A stretch of DNA of 64,000 nt from Ferdinandcohnia sp036962685 (GCF_036962685.1 NZ_JBALOP010000003.1:62001-126000), one strand, 5' to 3'; positions 50,873-59,993 are shown, counted from the first letter of the stretch. The notes: generated from the sequence alone by a model not told the origin. Numbers and translations are program-made.

Positions 50873-52351
50873 TTATTGATTCACTACCTTATCAAGAGCC
50901 TTTTGCTTCGTGTAAACCGCTAGTTTCTCAATTAATTTATTACTTTCAGTATTTAAGCCCTTAATGTTTACTCTTACTCCATTTTGATTGTATTTAATAA
51001 CGACCTTATCAATCGCACCCACTGCTGAATCATCCCAAAGATGGGCATTTGACAGATCTAAATCAATTTCTTTCACATCTTCTTTGAAATCAAAGCTATT
51101 TACAAAATCAGTGACAGATGCAAAGAACAGCTGTCCTGAAACATGGTACACCTTTTTATGGGAATCCTTTGCTGAAAGACTTGTGACTTTCACTTTTGAA
51201 ATCTTAGATGCAAAGAAAATAGCACTTAAAATGACTCCGGCTAAAACACCTTTTGAAAGGTCATTGGTTTGTATAACTGTAATGACTGTAACGATCATAA
51301 CAATTGTATCCGTGATTGGAACTTTATGAAGTGTACGTAATGAAGACCAGTCAAATGTTCCGATACAAACCATTATCATAACCCCAACAAGGGCTGCCAT
51401 TGGAATCATAACCAAGAAATCCTGTAATAAAAGAATTAACACCATTAAAAAGACACCGGCAACTAATGTAGAGAGCCTTTTACGGCCACCTGATTTTACG
51501 TTGATTACAGATTGTCCAATCATTGCACAACCGGCCATAGCTCCAAAGAAACCAGAGACAATATTCGCAATACCTTGCCCACGTGCTTCTTTATTTTTAT
51601 CACTTTCCGTATCTGTCATATCGTCGACAATCGAAGCCGTTAATAAAGATTCAACTAATCCAACAATAGCGATAGATAAAGAATAAGGAAAAATAATTTT
51701 TAGTGTTTCAAAATTTAACGGAATATCAGGTAATAAAAAGATTGGTAATGTTGATGGGAGTTCACCCATATCCCCAATCGTACGTACTCCGCTATTTGTC
51801 ATGACTGCAACAATCGTCATGGCTACAATCGCAACTAATGGTGATGGTACAGCTTTTGTAAAACGTGGGAAGATATAAATAATCGCTAAAGCTCCTGCTA
51901 CCATTGCGTACATTTGCCATGATTCACCGGCAAAATGTGGCAACTGTGCTGCGAAAATTAGGATCGCAAGTGAATTCACGAAGCCAGTCATGACCGAACG
52001 TGGAACAAATTTCATGAGTCTCCCTAGCTTTAAAACACCCATGATAATTTGGATAATCCCTGTTAAAATCGTTGCGGCAAGTAAATATTGGAGACCGTGA
52101 TCAGCAACCAATGTCACCATTAAAAGTGCAGTCGCACCTGTTGCTGCAGAAATCATGCCCGGTCTTCCCCCGACAAATGCGATTGTTACCGCTATACAGA
52201 ATGAAGCGTATAATCCAATCTTCGGATCAACCCCTGCAATAAGTGAAAAAGCAATCGCCTCTGGTATTAGTGCGAGTGCAACAACAATCCCTGCCAGGAT
52301 ATCTCCTCGGACATTGCCAAACCATTCATTTTTATATGTTGATAAATTCAA
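50873..52351 (-). CDS. SulP-family anion transporter (SLC26-like) with STAS domain
   Basis: A 492-residue protein: a membrane domain with 12-14 helices (VVALALIPEAIAFSLIAGVDP in helices 1-2; SATGATALLMVTLVA near helix 3) and a C-terminal STAS domain (about 385-492, with EIDLDLSNAHLWDDSAVGAID). SulP proteins carry sulfate, bicarbonate or organic anions; the sequence does not tell which. ATG 52351 is preceded by AGAAAGAGGTG. A repeat of family B lies upstream. Confidence 0.9.
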   Translation of the reverse strand: MNLSTYKNEWFGNVRGDILAGIVVALALIPEAIAFSLIAGVDPKIGLYASFCIAVTIAFVGGRPGMISAATGATALLMVTLVADHGLQYLLAATILTGIIQIIMGVLKLGRLMKFVPRSVMTGFVNSLAILIFAAQLPHFAGESWQMYAMVAGALAIIYIFPRFTKAVPSPLVAIVAMTIVAVMTNSGVRTIGDMGELPSTLPIFLLPDIPLNFETLKIIFPYSLSIAIVGLVESLLTASIVDDMTDTESDKNKEARGQGIANIVSGFFGAMAGCAMIGQSVINVKSGGRKRLSTLVAGVFLMVLILLLQDFLVMIPMAALVGVMIMVCIGTFDWSSLRTLHKVPITDTIVMIVTVITVIQTNDLSKGVLAGVILSAIFFASKISKVKVTSLSAKDSHKKVYHVSGQLFFASVTDFVNSFDFKEDVKEIDLDLSNAHLWDDSAVGAIDKVVIKYNQNGVRVNIKGLNTESNKLIEKLAVYTKQKALDKVVNQ

Positions 52352-52381
52352 ATCAGCACCTCTTTCTGTTTATAACTTTTT

Positions 52382-52526
52382 TATCTAGCTCCGGCTCGCA
52401 GCGACTAGCGAGACTTCCCTCACCCTCCGTACGATAACATCGGCTCGATTACTCTCCGTGTTTCCTTTATCTCCTGCGGGTTCAGTCCAGTCCGTACGTC
52501 GCTATACGCTCGTCTCCACTTTTCTA
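52382..52526 (-). repeat. Dispersed repeat family B-type element, copy 3 (different core)
   Basis: Read on the minus strand it starts AGAAAAGTGGAGACGAGCG and ends GGAGCTAGATA, the same ends as copies 1 and 2, but the ~120-bp interior differs and contains GATGTTATCGTACGGAGGG. It fills a large part of the 439-bp gap between the SulP and DGC genes. The rest (52527-52727) is AT-rich with no visible gene. Confidence 0.65.
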
Positions 52527-52727
52527 ATGACTTTCAACTCTCATGAAAGTCGGGTCCGTTGTGAACATATCAAAGTATATAGGATTGTTGCTGTTCTGTG
52601 AAATCATGATGTAAACGCGCACAGGTCATATTATCTTCTTTATCCTTCATCTTTCTCTTATTTTCACCATGACACTATAAGAAACTTAAATCTTTCATGG
52701 TAGTTTTTAGATGCAGTATTCCAAAAT

Positions 52728-52770
52728 AAAAGGCAATTAGAACTTTTCCATTGAAAAGCCTAACTGCCTT
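52728..52770 (-). terminator. DGC-gene terminator
   Basis: A long imperfect stem (AAGGCAATTAGAACTTTT against AAAAGCCTAACTGCCTT) with a T-rich tail on the minus strand. Confidence 0.8.
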
Positions 52771-52790
52771 ACTCTTTTTTTATTCTACCA

Positions 52791-53153
52791 TTATTTTGCA
52801 AGCTCCAAAATCTGGTTGTAAGCTTTTTCCGTTAGTTGAGGGTCTGGATCTTCACGTTGCTTTTTTGGAACATCAAAATTGCTTAGAACAAAGTGATGCT
52901 TTGGTTCAAGATTATGTCTTGCTAAAATATGCTTACTGCATGCTAATGGACAACCATCAATCGCAATAATATCCCTTCCTGATTTTGCTGTTTTAACAAG
53001 TGGTTTGACATCCCCCCCGACACCAGCAATACAGGACATTTCAGCTACATCTTCTCTATCCATTTTAATCGCAATCGCATTGGCAGTTTGCGCAGCAGAT
53101 GAACATCCTGAGCACGAGTACACTAAAGGTAAACTTTTTCTATCCACTTTCAT
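52791..53153 (-). CDS. DGC-domain putative zinc-binding protein
   Basis: A ~120-residue protein with the cysteine motifs CSGCS, CIAGVGG and DGCPLAC of the DGC family (PF08859-like). These suggest zinc or redox-metal binding; the function is not known. ATG 53153 has GGAGGG only 3-4 nt upstream; GTG 53147, in frame, would have better spacing, so the exact start is uncertain. Monocistronic with its own terminator. Confidence 0.82.
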   Translation of the reverse strand: MKVDRKSLPLVYSCSGCSSAAQTANAIAIKMDREDVAEMSCIAGVGGDVKPLVKTAKSGRDIIAIDGCPLACSKHILARHNLEPKHHFVLSNFDVPKKQREDPDPQLTEKAYNQILELAK

Positions 53154-53244
53154 TTCCCTCCCGATTTTCATTGAAATCTATTTTAGTCTATTTTCTATTT
53201 TAATTCTGTGAGAAACCTCACCCTTTTCAGAATTGTTTTAAAAA

Positions 53245-53270
53245 GTAAAAAAGCCACCCTAAGGCAGCTT
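53245..53270 (-). terminator. spoVR terminator
   Basis: On the minus strand AAGCTGCC-TTAG-GGTGGCTT, an 8-bp stem with two G-U pairs, followed by six T. Confidence 0.8.
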
Positions 53271-53278
53271 CATCATTA

Positions 53279-54691
53279 TTAGATATACTTCCTATGCACC
53301 GTCTTCCCATCAAACGTAAACACAACCATTTTATTCTCCAGTACAGTTTCCATGTGGACAGGTCTGCCCCATAGTTGATAGATATAAGGCAGTACTTTTT
53401 CAAGGTATTTTAAGTCTAGCTCTATGTCTTCGTACCAGTGCTTTAGGTAGAGCTCTCCACTTTTTAGATAATCACCATCATTGACCGTGATATATGGGAA
53501 GCCTCCATTAACTCGCATGTTTACGAGCTGGTCGCGTACCTGCTCCCACTGCTTATCAATGATTTTATAATCACGACCTTGCTTTTGGAACAAATACATA
53601 TCCTCTCGTAAAACTAAATCCTTCGTTAAATAATTTCGAATGAATGAAATATCGGATTCCACTTCACGGACCTCAAAGATTTTTTCCCGACCAGAACCAG
53701 GCTTTACGCCTCTCTCTAGCATTTCTTTTGATGGATGATCATAGCGTTCTTCAATGTCTTCAATGATTTTTAATCCTAAATAATAGGGATTAATACTTGT
53801 TTTTGATGGCTGAACAACACCTGCGTTAAGCTTTGCAAACTCAATCGCTTCATCAGACGTCAAATCCATTTCTCGAATAATACGCTGGTGCCAATACGAA
53901 GCCCAGCCTTCGTTCATAATTTTCGTTTCAAGCTGTGGCCAAAAATAAAGCATTTCCTCGCGCATCATCGTTAATATATCGCGTTGCCAATCCTCAAGCT
54001 CTCGACTATATTGTTCTATAAACAATAAAATATCTTTTTCAGGCTGAGGAGGGAATTTCTTTTTCTTACGGTTAGTCGGTGTTGAATTTATTGCCTTTTT
54101 ATCTAAATTCCATAAATCATCATAAGGTGACGGCTTTCGTTTTACTTCTTCCTCTTCCTCATCCTCAAGACTCCATGCAAGCTTTGGCCGCATAAGTGAA
54201 GGATCAATATGCTCTTGGATTGCCAATACAGCATCTAAAAATGTCTCCACCTCAAGTTTTCCGTACAAATGTTCATAATGTTTAACCCGGTCAGCTGTTG
54301 CAGCCATGCTTTCGACCATATCTCGTTTTGTATTGCTAAAACGAAAATTATTCTTGAAAAAATCACAGTGAGCAAGTACGTGGGCGACGATTAATTTGTT
54401 TTGAATGAGGGAATTAGAATCAAGTAAAAATGCATAACAAGGGTCAGAATTGATGACGAGTTCATAAATCTTACTTAATCCCAAATCATACTGCAGCTTC
54501 ATTCGGTAAAATTGCTTTCCAAAACTCCAATGAGAAAAACGTGTTGGCATGCCATATGCACCAAATGTATAAATGATATCTGCAGGACATATTTCGTATC
54601 TCATTGGATAAAAATCAAGCCCAAACCCTTCTGCAATTTCTGTAATTTCATCAATTGCATACTGGAGTGCCTGACGATCAGAATCTCTCAC
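53279..54691 (-). CDS. spoVR: Stage V sporulation protein R (SpoVR)
   Basis: A 470-residue SpoVR-family protein: FYPMRYEICPADIIYTFG, FSHWSFGKQFYRMK, LVINSDPCYAFLLDSN and AHVLAHCDFFKNN are hallmark blocks. It is involved in spore cortex formation in B. subtilis. GTG 54691 follows AAGGGGGAGA at 6 nt and gives nearly the B. subtilis length; an in-frame start at 54721 would add ten basic residues. The central acidic insertion (LEDEEEEEVKRK, about residue 185) is a local expansion. Confidence 0.93.
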   Translation of the reverse strand: MRDSDRQALQYAIDEITEIAEGFGLDFYPMRYEICPADIIYTFGAYGMPTRFSHWSFGKQFYRMKLQYDLGLSKIYELVINSDPCYAFLLDSNSLIQNKLIVAHVLAHCDFFKNNFRFSNTKRDMVESMAATADRVKHYEHLYGKLEVETFLDAVLAIQEHIDPSLMRPKLAWSLEDEEEEEVKRKPSPYDDLWNLDKKAINSTPTNRKKKKFPPQPEKDILLFIEQYSRELEDWQRDILTMMREEMLYFWPQLETKIMNEGWASYWHQRIIREMDLTSDEAIEFAKLNAGVVQPSKTSINPYYLGLKIIEDIEERYDHPSKEMLERGVKPGSGREKIFEVREVESDISFIRNYLTKDLVLREDMYLFQKQGRDYKIIDKQWEQVRDQLVNMRVNGGFPYITVNDGDYLKSGELYLKHWYEDIELDLKYLEKVLPYIYQLWGRPVHMETVLENKMVVFTFDGKTVHRKYI

Positions 54692-54782
54692 AGTTGATCT
54701 CCCCCTTTTCGTCCTTATCACAATTTATGAGGAATTGATCAAAATGATGAATGGGGGATTTCAATGTTACACTTTTTTAACC

Positions 54783-54807
54783 AAAAATAGCCACGAATTG
54801 TGGCCAT
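54783..54807 (-). terminator. Terminator after yhdC
   Basis: TAGCCAC / GTGGCCA stem with loop GAATT, preceded by an A run (T run on the minus strand). Confidence 0.8.
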
Positions 54808-54816
54808 TTTCATGTC

Positions 54817-55173
54817 TTATTTTACTTCTTCAATACTTAACGATAAAAGGGACTCTGTTTGCGGATTAAACAGGATCATCACCCTAGCTTTAAGCGTACG
54901 ACCCTTTGTTTGAACTGTTAATTCAAACGTATCCTTCGATTGCTTATCAGTGATTTCCTCTCGCCCCTTATATTGATAATCACTAATTTTACTGTCCGGG
55001 TAATTCAACTTCGCAATATCAACTGCAATCTTACCCCATTTTTCATAATCTGTTGGAAGTTGTTGGTCCTGTTGTGGTGGTTTTTGAGGCGGCTTTTGTT
55101 GTGCACTCCCGATGCCACCTCCTGCGAATAGAAACATACTACACAAAATTGGAATCAATAATTTTTTAGCCAA
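54817..55173 (-). CDS. yhdC: Secreted DUF3889 protein (YhdC-like)
   Basis: A 118-residue protein with a signal peptide (KKLLIPILCSMFLFAGGGIGSAQ; cleavage near the AQQ). A Pro/Gln-rich linker (QKPPQKPPQQDQQLP) leads to a DUF3889 domain (YEKWGKIAVDIAKLNYP and SDYQYKGREE). Related to B. subtilis YhdC/YqzG, function unknown. TTG 55173 gives the right spacing (8 nt) to AGGAGG; GTG 55179 is too close. YhdB is upstream on the opposite strand, as in the B. subtilis neighbourhood. Confidence 0.82.
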   Translation of the reverse strand: MAKKLLIPILCSMFLFAGGGIGSAQQKPPQKPPQQDQQLPTDYEKWGKIAVDIAKLNYPDSKISDYQYKGREEITDKQSKDTFELTVQTKGRTLKARVMILFNPQTESLLSLSIEEVK

Positions 55174-55370
55174 TGTCACTACCTCCTATGTAAAAAATCA
55201 CTTGTATTTTGCCCTATTTGAGGAGAAATTAGTCATTTTATTTTTCCCAAAGAACCAAGGCTTGCGTTTATGTATCTAAATTGTTTTGGTTTCTTGTCCA
55301 AGATTTACACCGAGAAAAATATTGTTTTCTTCACAAACTATAATCAACTCCTTAGAAGGAGGGAAAATTA

Positions 55371-55610
55371 GTGAATACTGTTGACTACGACAAAGCACTT
55401 TACTACACACATCGTTCTCAGTGGGATAACCTACTTATTTTAATGGTTCGCACAAAGGATGATTTCCTTTCAAAAAAAATCGAACACTTTTTACATGCAT
55501 ATAATTTTGAAAAAGACTACTCTGTGATTGAACGACAGTTATATTCTCTACTCCGGTATATCGACCATGCATCCACAGAAAGCATGGAAGAATTAGCTGC
55601 TCATATGTAA
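55371..55610 (+). CDS. yhdB: YhdB-like small protein
   Basis: A 79-residue protein with YDKALYYTHRSQWDNLLILMVRTKDDFLSKKIEHFLHAYNFE, nearly the B. subtilis YhdB sequence as I remember it. Helical, soluble, function unknown. It starts with GTG 55371, with AAGGAGGG at 8 nt. It ends in a clear terminator. Confidence 0.85.
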   Translation: MNTVDYDKALYYTHRSQWDNLLILMVRTKDDFLSKKIEHFLHAYNFEKDYSVIERQLYSLLRYIDHASTESMEELAAHM

Positions 55611-55640
55611 GTGGGGAATATCATTTCCCCACTTATTTTT
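55609..55640 (+). terminator. yhdB terminator
   Basis: AAGTGGGGAA / TTCCCCACTT perfect stem, loop TATCAT, T run follows; it begins within the stop codon. Confidence 0.9.
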
Positions 55641-55644
55641 ACAT

Positions 55645-55670
55645 AAAAAAACAAGACCCGAGGGCCTTGT
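55645..55670 (-). terminator. pgcA terminator
   Basis: Stem ACAAG.CCC / GGG.CTTGT with flanking A/T runs on each side. Confidence 0.8.
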
Positions 55671-55672
55671 TT

Positions 55673-57403
55673 TTATTTTAAAGTACTATGAACTTGTTCC
55701 ATGACATCTAAAGAAATGCTTGTTAAAACATTTTGGCTGTCCTCAAGCGAATTTCCTTTAACACCAAAATAGAATTTCACTTTTGGCTCAGTTCCAGATG
55801 GACGTAAACAGAACCATGAGCCATCTTCAAGGAAGTATTTTAACACATTTGATTTAGGAAGCTTAATTTCTTCCTTTTGATCTTCCTCAACGTTTGTCCG
55901 AACACTTTCCTTATAGTCCTCTATCAGAGTTACCTTACGACCAGCCACAACAGTTGGTGGCTGACTACGGAAGCTTGCAAGGAGACTGTTAATTTGCTCA
56001 GCACCTTCTTTTCCTTTTAGCGTTAAGGATTCTAGGCCTTCGCGATAATAACCATATTTCTCAAAAAGTTCTACTAAGCCTTCAAACATGGTCATGCCTT
56101 TATTTTTATAATAAGCACAGACTTCAACCGCTAATAGCGCAGCTTGGACTGCATCCTTATCACGAGCAAAGTCCCCGATTAAATAGCCATAGCTTTCCTC
56201 ATATCCGAATTGGAATTTATACTCTCCAGTCTTTTCAAATTCTTTAATTTTTTCACCGATGAATTTAAAACCTGTAAGTGTATCAATTGTTTCAAGACCA
56301 AATGATTTGGCAATTTCTCGTCCTATTTCAGACGTAACAATGGTCTTAAGAACAACTCCATTGGTAGGAAGGATTCCTTGCTGTTTCTTTTCAGATAAGA
56401 TGTAGTGAAGTAAAATAGCCCCTGTTTGGTTCCCTGTTAATACAACATATTCACCTTTGTCATCTTTAACAGCAACCCCTAAACGGTCCGCATCTGGGTC
56501 AGTTCCGATTAGAATGTCAGCATCAATCTTTTTCCCCTCTTTAATCGCAAGTTCAAAAGCTGCATGCTCTTCAGGGTTTGGTGATTTAACAGTTGAAAAA
56601 TTTGGATCCGGAAGTTCTTGTTCTTTAACTACCGAAACGTTCTCGTAACCAAATGCCTTTAAACCGTTACGAACTGGCTTGTTTGCCGTTCCATGAAGAG
56701 GTGTAAACACGACTTTTACGCCTACCTGTGAAAGCTCAGGATTAATCGAGATTGTTTTTAACTTCTCTGTGTATGCATTATCAATTTCTGTACCAATAAT
56801 TTGAATGAGTCCAGAAGCCTTTAATTCTTCCTCACTGCCTACTTTTAACTCAAGCTCATTTTCAATTGCATTTACTTTTTCAATTACCGTATCAGCAGCC
56901 TCTGGCGGTAGCTGTCCACCATCAGAGCCGTAGACCTTATAGCCATTATACTCTGGTGGGTTATGACTCGCTGTCACGACGATTCCTGAAAATGCATTTA
57001 AATGACGAACCGCATATGAAAGCTCAGGAGTTGGTCGAAGTTCATCAAAAACATAGGTTTGAATTCCATGAGTAGCAAGGGTTTTTGCTGCATCCATTGC
57101 GAATTCAGGTGATTTATGACGGGAATCAAATGCAATGACAACGCCGCGACGTTTCGCTTCTTCTCCAAATGATTCGATGAAAGCAGCTAGCCCTGCAGAT
57201 GCTTTTCTTACTGTATATAAATTCATCCGGTTTGTCCCTGGTCCGATTTCCCCACGCATTCCACCAGTTCCAAACTCGAGATTTTTATAGAAGCAATCTT
57301 CAAGTTCTTTTTGATTGTCTTTCTTTTCAAGCAATGCATTTTTGATTTCTTGATCTAACCCAGGCGTATTAAGCCATTGGTTATACGTTTCCATCCAGCT
57401 CAT
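55673..57403 (-). CDS. pgcA: Alpha-phosphoglucomutase PgcA
   Basis: A 576-residue member of the phosphohexomutase family. Visible: the phosphoserine loop VVTASHNPPEYNGYKVYG (about residues 135-152), metal loop DPDADRLGV, sugar-binding GYEESYGYL and the phosphate-binding RPSGTEPKVKFY near the end. It interconverts glucose-6-P and glucose-1-P, feeding wall teichoic acid and glucolipid synthesis. ATG 57403 is the better start; TTG 57409 is closer to AGGAGG. The upstream interval has a family A repeat and a minisatellite. Confidence 0.93.
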   Translation of the reverse strand: MSWMETYNQWLNTPGLDQEIKNALLEKKDNQKELEDCFYKNLEFGTGGMRGEIGPGTNRMNLYTVRKASAGLAAFIESFGEEAKRRGVVIAFDSRHKSPEFAMDAAKTLATHGIQTYVFDELRPTPELSYAVRHLNAFSGIVVTASHNPPEYNGYKVYGSDGGQLPPEAADTVIEKVNAIENELELKVGSEEELKASGLIQIIGTEIDNAYTEKLKTISINPELSQVGVKVVFTPLHGTANKPVRNGLKAFGYENVSVVKEQELPDPNFSTVKSPNPEEHAAFELAIKEGKKIDADILIGTDPDADRLGVAVKDDKGEYVVLTGNQTGAILLHYILSEKKQQGILPTNGVVLKTIVTSEIGREIAKSFGLETIDTLTGFKFIGEKIKEFEKTGEYKFQFGYEESYGYLIGDFARDKDAVQAALLAVEVCAYYKNKGMTMFEGLVELFEKYGYYREGLESLTLKGKEGAEQINSLLASFRSQPPTVVAGRKVTLIEDYKESVRTNVEEDQKEEIKLPKSNVLKYFLEDGSWFCLRPSGTEPKVKFYFGVKGNSLEDSQNVLTSISLDVMEQVHSTLK

Positions 57404-57434
57404 ATTCAATGAACCTCCTGTTTTCAGTTGTAAT

Positions 57435-57696
57435 AATCAAATGCGCCATGGCGTATTTGCGCCCGATTTTTTTANNNNNNNNNNNNNNNNNNNNNNNNNN
57501 NNNNNNNNNNNNNNNNNNNNNNNNNNNNNNNNNNNNNNNNNNNNNNNNNNNNNNNNNNNNNNNNNNNNNNNNNNNNNNNNNNNNNNNNNNGAGGCTCTAA
57601 CTTTATTCATCCAGGATTTAAACCCCAAACCTATTGTATACTTTGAGCCATACTCCGCCTACTAAGAAATAAATTGGGTTTTGCTGAATAAAGTTG
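57435..57696 (+). repeat. Dispersed repeat family A, copy 5 (contains assembly gap)
   Basis: Start AATCAAATGCGCCATGGCGTATTTGCGCCCG is the clearest form of this end. The middle is replaced by N, and the end GAGGCTCTAACTTTATTCA ... CTGAATAAAGTT agrees with copy 3. The inverted repeat at the right end has expanded, as in copy 3. Confidence 0.85.
57475..57590. other. Assembly gap (116 N)
   Basis: Falls in the middle of family A copy 5, over the part that in copies 2 and 3 holds the hairpin pair. Any reading frame drawn across it is meaningless. Confidence 0.95.
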
Positions 57697-57833
57697 TCTT
57701 GTTTTATCTTCTACTTATTCTATATAAAATCCTGTTCATTTCCAATTAATTTTACCATAGATTGTACGATTTCTAATAAAATGAGGAATAAGACTGGTTT
57801 TTGATGAGGGTCGGTAAGTGAGAATAAGGGGAT

Positions 57834-58259
57834 GCGTTCCTCATTTAGTTTGATCCTTCGCTAAACGGGCACGATCTGGGTATTTGCGTTCCTCTTTTAC
57901 TTTGGTCTTCTGGCAAACGGGTACGATTGAAACGCTTGCGTTACCCTTTTNNNNNNNNNNNNNNNNNNNNNNNNNNNNNNNNNNNNNNNNNNNNNNNNNN
58001 NNNNNNNNNNNNNNNNNNNNNNNNNNNNNNNNNNNNNNNNNNNNNNNNNNNNNNNNNNNNNNNNNNNNNNNNNNNNNNNNNNNNNNNNNNNNNNNNNNNN
58101 NNNNNNNNNNNNNNNNNNNNNNNNNNNNNNNNNNNNNNNNNNNNNNNNNNNNNNNNNNNNNNNNNNNNNNNNNNNTCTCACGGCAATCGGGCACGATTCA
58201 TACGCTTGCGTTACCCCTTTGCTCTAGCATTTTGACAATCGGGTACGATTCACTACCCC
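57834..58259. repeat. Minisatellite, 52-bp unit, about eight copies (contains gap)
   Basis: Units starting GCGTTCCTC or GCGTTACCC at 57834, 57886, 57938 and, after the gap, 58208 are spaced by exactly 52 bp where visible. Each contains an (A)CGGGYACGATT block. The distance across the gap suggests five more units. The copies differ at ~25% of positions, so the array is old. It lies between glpD and pgcA; no reading frame is convincing. Confidence 0.85.
57951..58175. other. Assembly gap (225 N)
   Basis: Inside the 52-bp tandem array, so its true length depends on the number of units; the estimate is not exact. Confidence 0.95.
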
Positions 58260-58265
58260 AACCCG

Positions 58266-58295
58266 TAAAAAACCAGACGGATTCCCCCGTCTGGT
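58266..58295 (-). terminator. glpD terminator
   Basis: ACCAGACGG / CCGTCTGGT perfect 9-bp stem, loop ATTCCC, with a T run on the minus strand. Confidence 0.9.
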
Positions 58296-58303
58296 ATCAC
58301 TCA

Positions 58304-59974
58304 TTACATATCTTCCCCACTTGGCTGAGTTGCGTCTTTGATAGATGACTCGACCTCAACTTCATAGCGTTCTTTCTCTTCTTCAGTCCAGTTAAAACGT
58401 TCAGCCATGTGTGCAACAATCTGTTTTTTCCATTGGTTGACCCAATCAATATTGAAAAACATTGCTCCAGTTCGTCGAATCAAGAAATCGATTGGTTTTG
58501 TGACCATTTCATACTGGATTCCATACTCCAAGGATGCCAAGATGTGAAGTGGAAGACCCACTTCATTTGCTTTATCCTTTGATTCAGCCATAATCTCTTT
58601 TACAATATCAATGTTTGAACCATATAAACGTGTGAGTTTTTCTGCCTCCTCATATGTGAGCTGGAACTCTTTTACTAACTGCTCCACTTTTTCAGCGACA
58701 AACCCAGGATATTTTTTCGATCCGCCAACGCTTCCTCCTGAAATCGCCATATCCTTTGTTTGACAAGGCTTAATCCCAGTAGTCCCTTCTTCCTCTAATA
58801 AATTCCCAACTTTATCTACCACGGTTTCGGCCATTTTCCGATAGCCTGTTAATTTCCCACCTGCGATTGTAATCAACCCTGAATCAGAAACCCAAATTTC
58901 ATCCTTACGTGAAATTTCAGAAGGGTCCTTGCCTTCTTCATATATTAATGGCCGTACTCCAGCCCAGCTAGATTCGATATCGGAATCCTTTACTTTTACA
59001 GTTGGAAACATATAGTTAATTGTATTCATCAAATATGTCCGGTCCTCGGCTGTGACGGTTGGATGTGCGGTATCTTTGTCATAAAATGTATCTGTTGTTC
59101 CGACGTATGTCTTTCCATCTCGTGGGATGGCGAATACCATCCGTCCGTCTGGTGTATCGTAGTAAACCGCCTGTTTTAACGGAAATTTAAATTGGTCGAT
59201 TACGATATGAACACCTTTAGTGAGCCTTAATACTTTGCCTTTTTTTGATTTATCGGCTTCACGCATTGTATCAACCCATGGTCCTGTTGCATTAACAATT
59301 TTTTTAGCAAAAATTTTATATTCTTTACCAGTCAATTGGTCGACCACTTTTACACCTTTTACCTTTTGATTTTCATAAATAAAGGATTCGACCTTGGCAT
59401 AGTTGACAGCTTTTGTCCCTTTTTCGATCGCTTTTTTCATGACCTCAATCGTTAGACGTGCATCATCTGTCCGATATTCAACATAATAACCGCCACCTTT
59501 AAGACCATCCTTTTTTATGAGAGGTTCTTTTCCCAGTGTTTCTTCCACACTCAACATCGATCTTCTTTCAGACTTCTTCACTCCTGCTAAAAAATCGTAA
59601 ACACGAAGACCGATTGATGTTGAAAACTTTCCAAAGGTGCCTCCCTTATGAAGTGGCAACAGCATCCATACAGGAGTTGTTACATGTGGGCCATTTTCAT
59701 ACACAATCGCCCTTTCTTTCCCTACTTCAGCTACTAAACCTACCTCAAATTGTTTTAAGTAGCGAAGACCACCGTGCACAAGCTTTGTAGAACGGCTGGA
59801 TGTTCCGGCCGCAAAGTCTTGCAATTCAACAAGAGCCGTTTTAAGTCCGCGAGTTGAAGCGTCAAGCGCAATTCCGGCACCCGTGATTCCTCCACCAATA
59901 ATAAATAAGTCTTGAACCTGTTTTTCCATGTCCTCTAGGATGGAATTTCTATTTATATTTGAAAACTTTGTCAT
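58304..59974 (-). CDS. glpD: Aerobic glycerol-3-phosphate dehydrogenase
   Basis: A 556-residue FAD enzyme: the dinucleotide motif GGGITGAGIALDASTRG (about 27-43), SSRSTKLVHGGLRYL (about 61-75), GVRPLIYEEGKDPSEISR and the C-terminal DAO_C domain. It oxidises glycerol-3-phosphate to dihydroxyacetone phosphate and feeds electrons to the membrane quinone pool. ATG 59974 follows AAGGAG. It lies 129 bp after glpK, with a strong hairpin in between that is likely a GlpP-controlled leader terminator. Confidence 0.95.
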   Translation of the reverse strand: MTKFSNINRNSILEDMEKQVQDLFIIGGGITGAGIALDASTRGLKTALVELQDFAAGTSSRSTKLVHGGLRYLKQFEVGLVAEVGKERAIVYENGPHVTTPVWMLLPLHKGGTFGKFSTSIGLRVYDFLAGVKKSERRSMLSVEETLGKEPLIKKDGLKGGGYYVEYRTDDARLTIEVMKKAIEKGTKAVNYAKVESFIYENQKVKGVKVVDQLTGKEYKIFAKKIVNATGPWVDTMREADKSKKGKVLRLTKGVHIVIDQFKFPLKQAVYYDTPDGRMVFAIPRDGKTYVGTTDTFYDKDTAHPTVTAEDRTYLMNTINYMFPTVKVKDSDIESSWAGVRPLIYEEGKDPSEISRKDEIWVSDSGLITIAGGKLTGYRKMAETVVDKVGNLLEEEGTTGIKPCQTKDMAISGGSVGGSKKYPGFVAEKVEQLVKEFQLTYEEAEKLTRLYGSNIDIVKEIMAESKDKANEVGLPLHILASLEYGIQYEMVTKPIDFLIRRTGAMFFNIDWVNQWKKQIVAHMAERFNWTEEEKERYEVEVESSIKDATQPSGEDM

Positions 59975-59993
59975 TTATTCCCACTCCTTGAAG

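Noticed and set aside
54722..54780. Sigma-E promoter for spoVR (CATAAATT)
   Set aside because: The spacing to any -35-like element is too short and the -10 has a mismatch, so it was not listed.
57834..58259. CRISPR array
   Set aside because: The 52-bp units follow one another directly without unique spacers, and there are no cas genes.
57884..58348. Open frames crossing the N run in the minisatellite
   Set aside because: They exist only because N was translated as X; the visible parts are repeat sequence.
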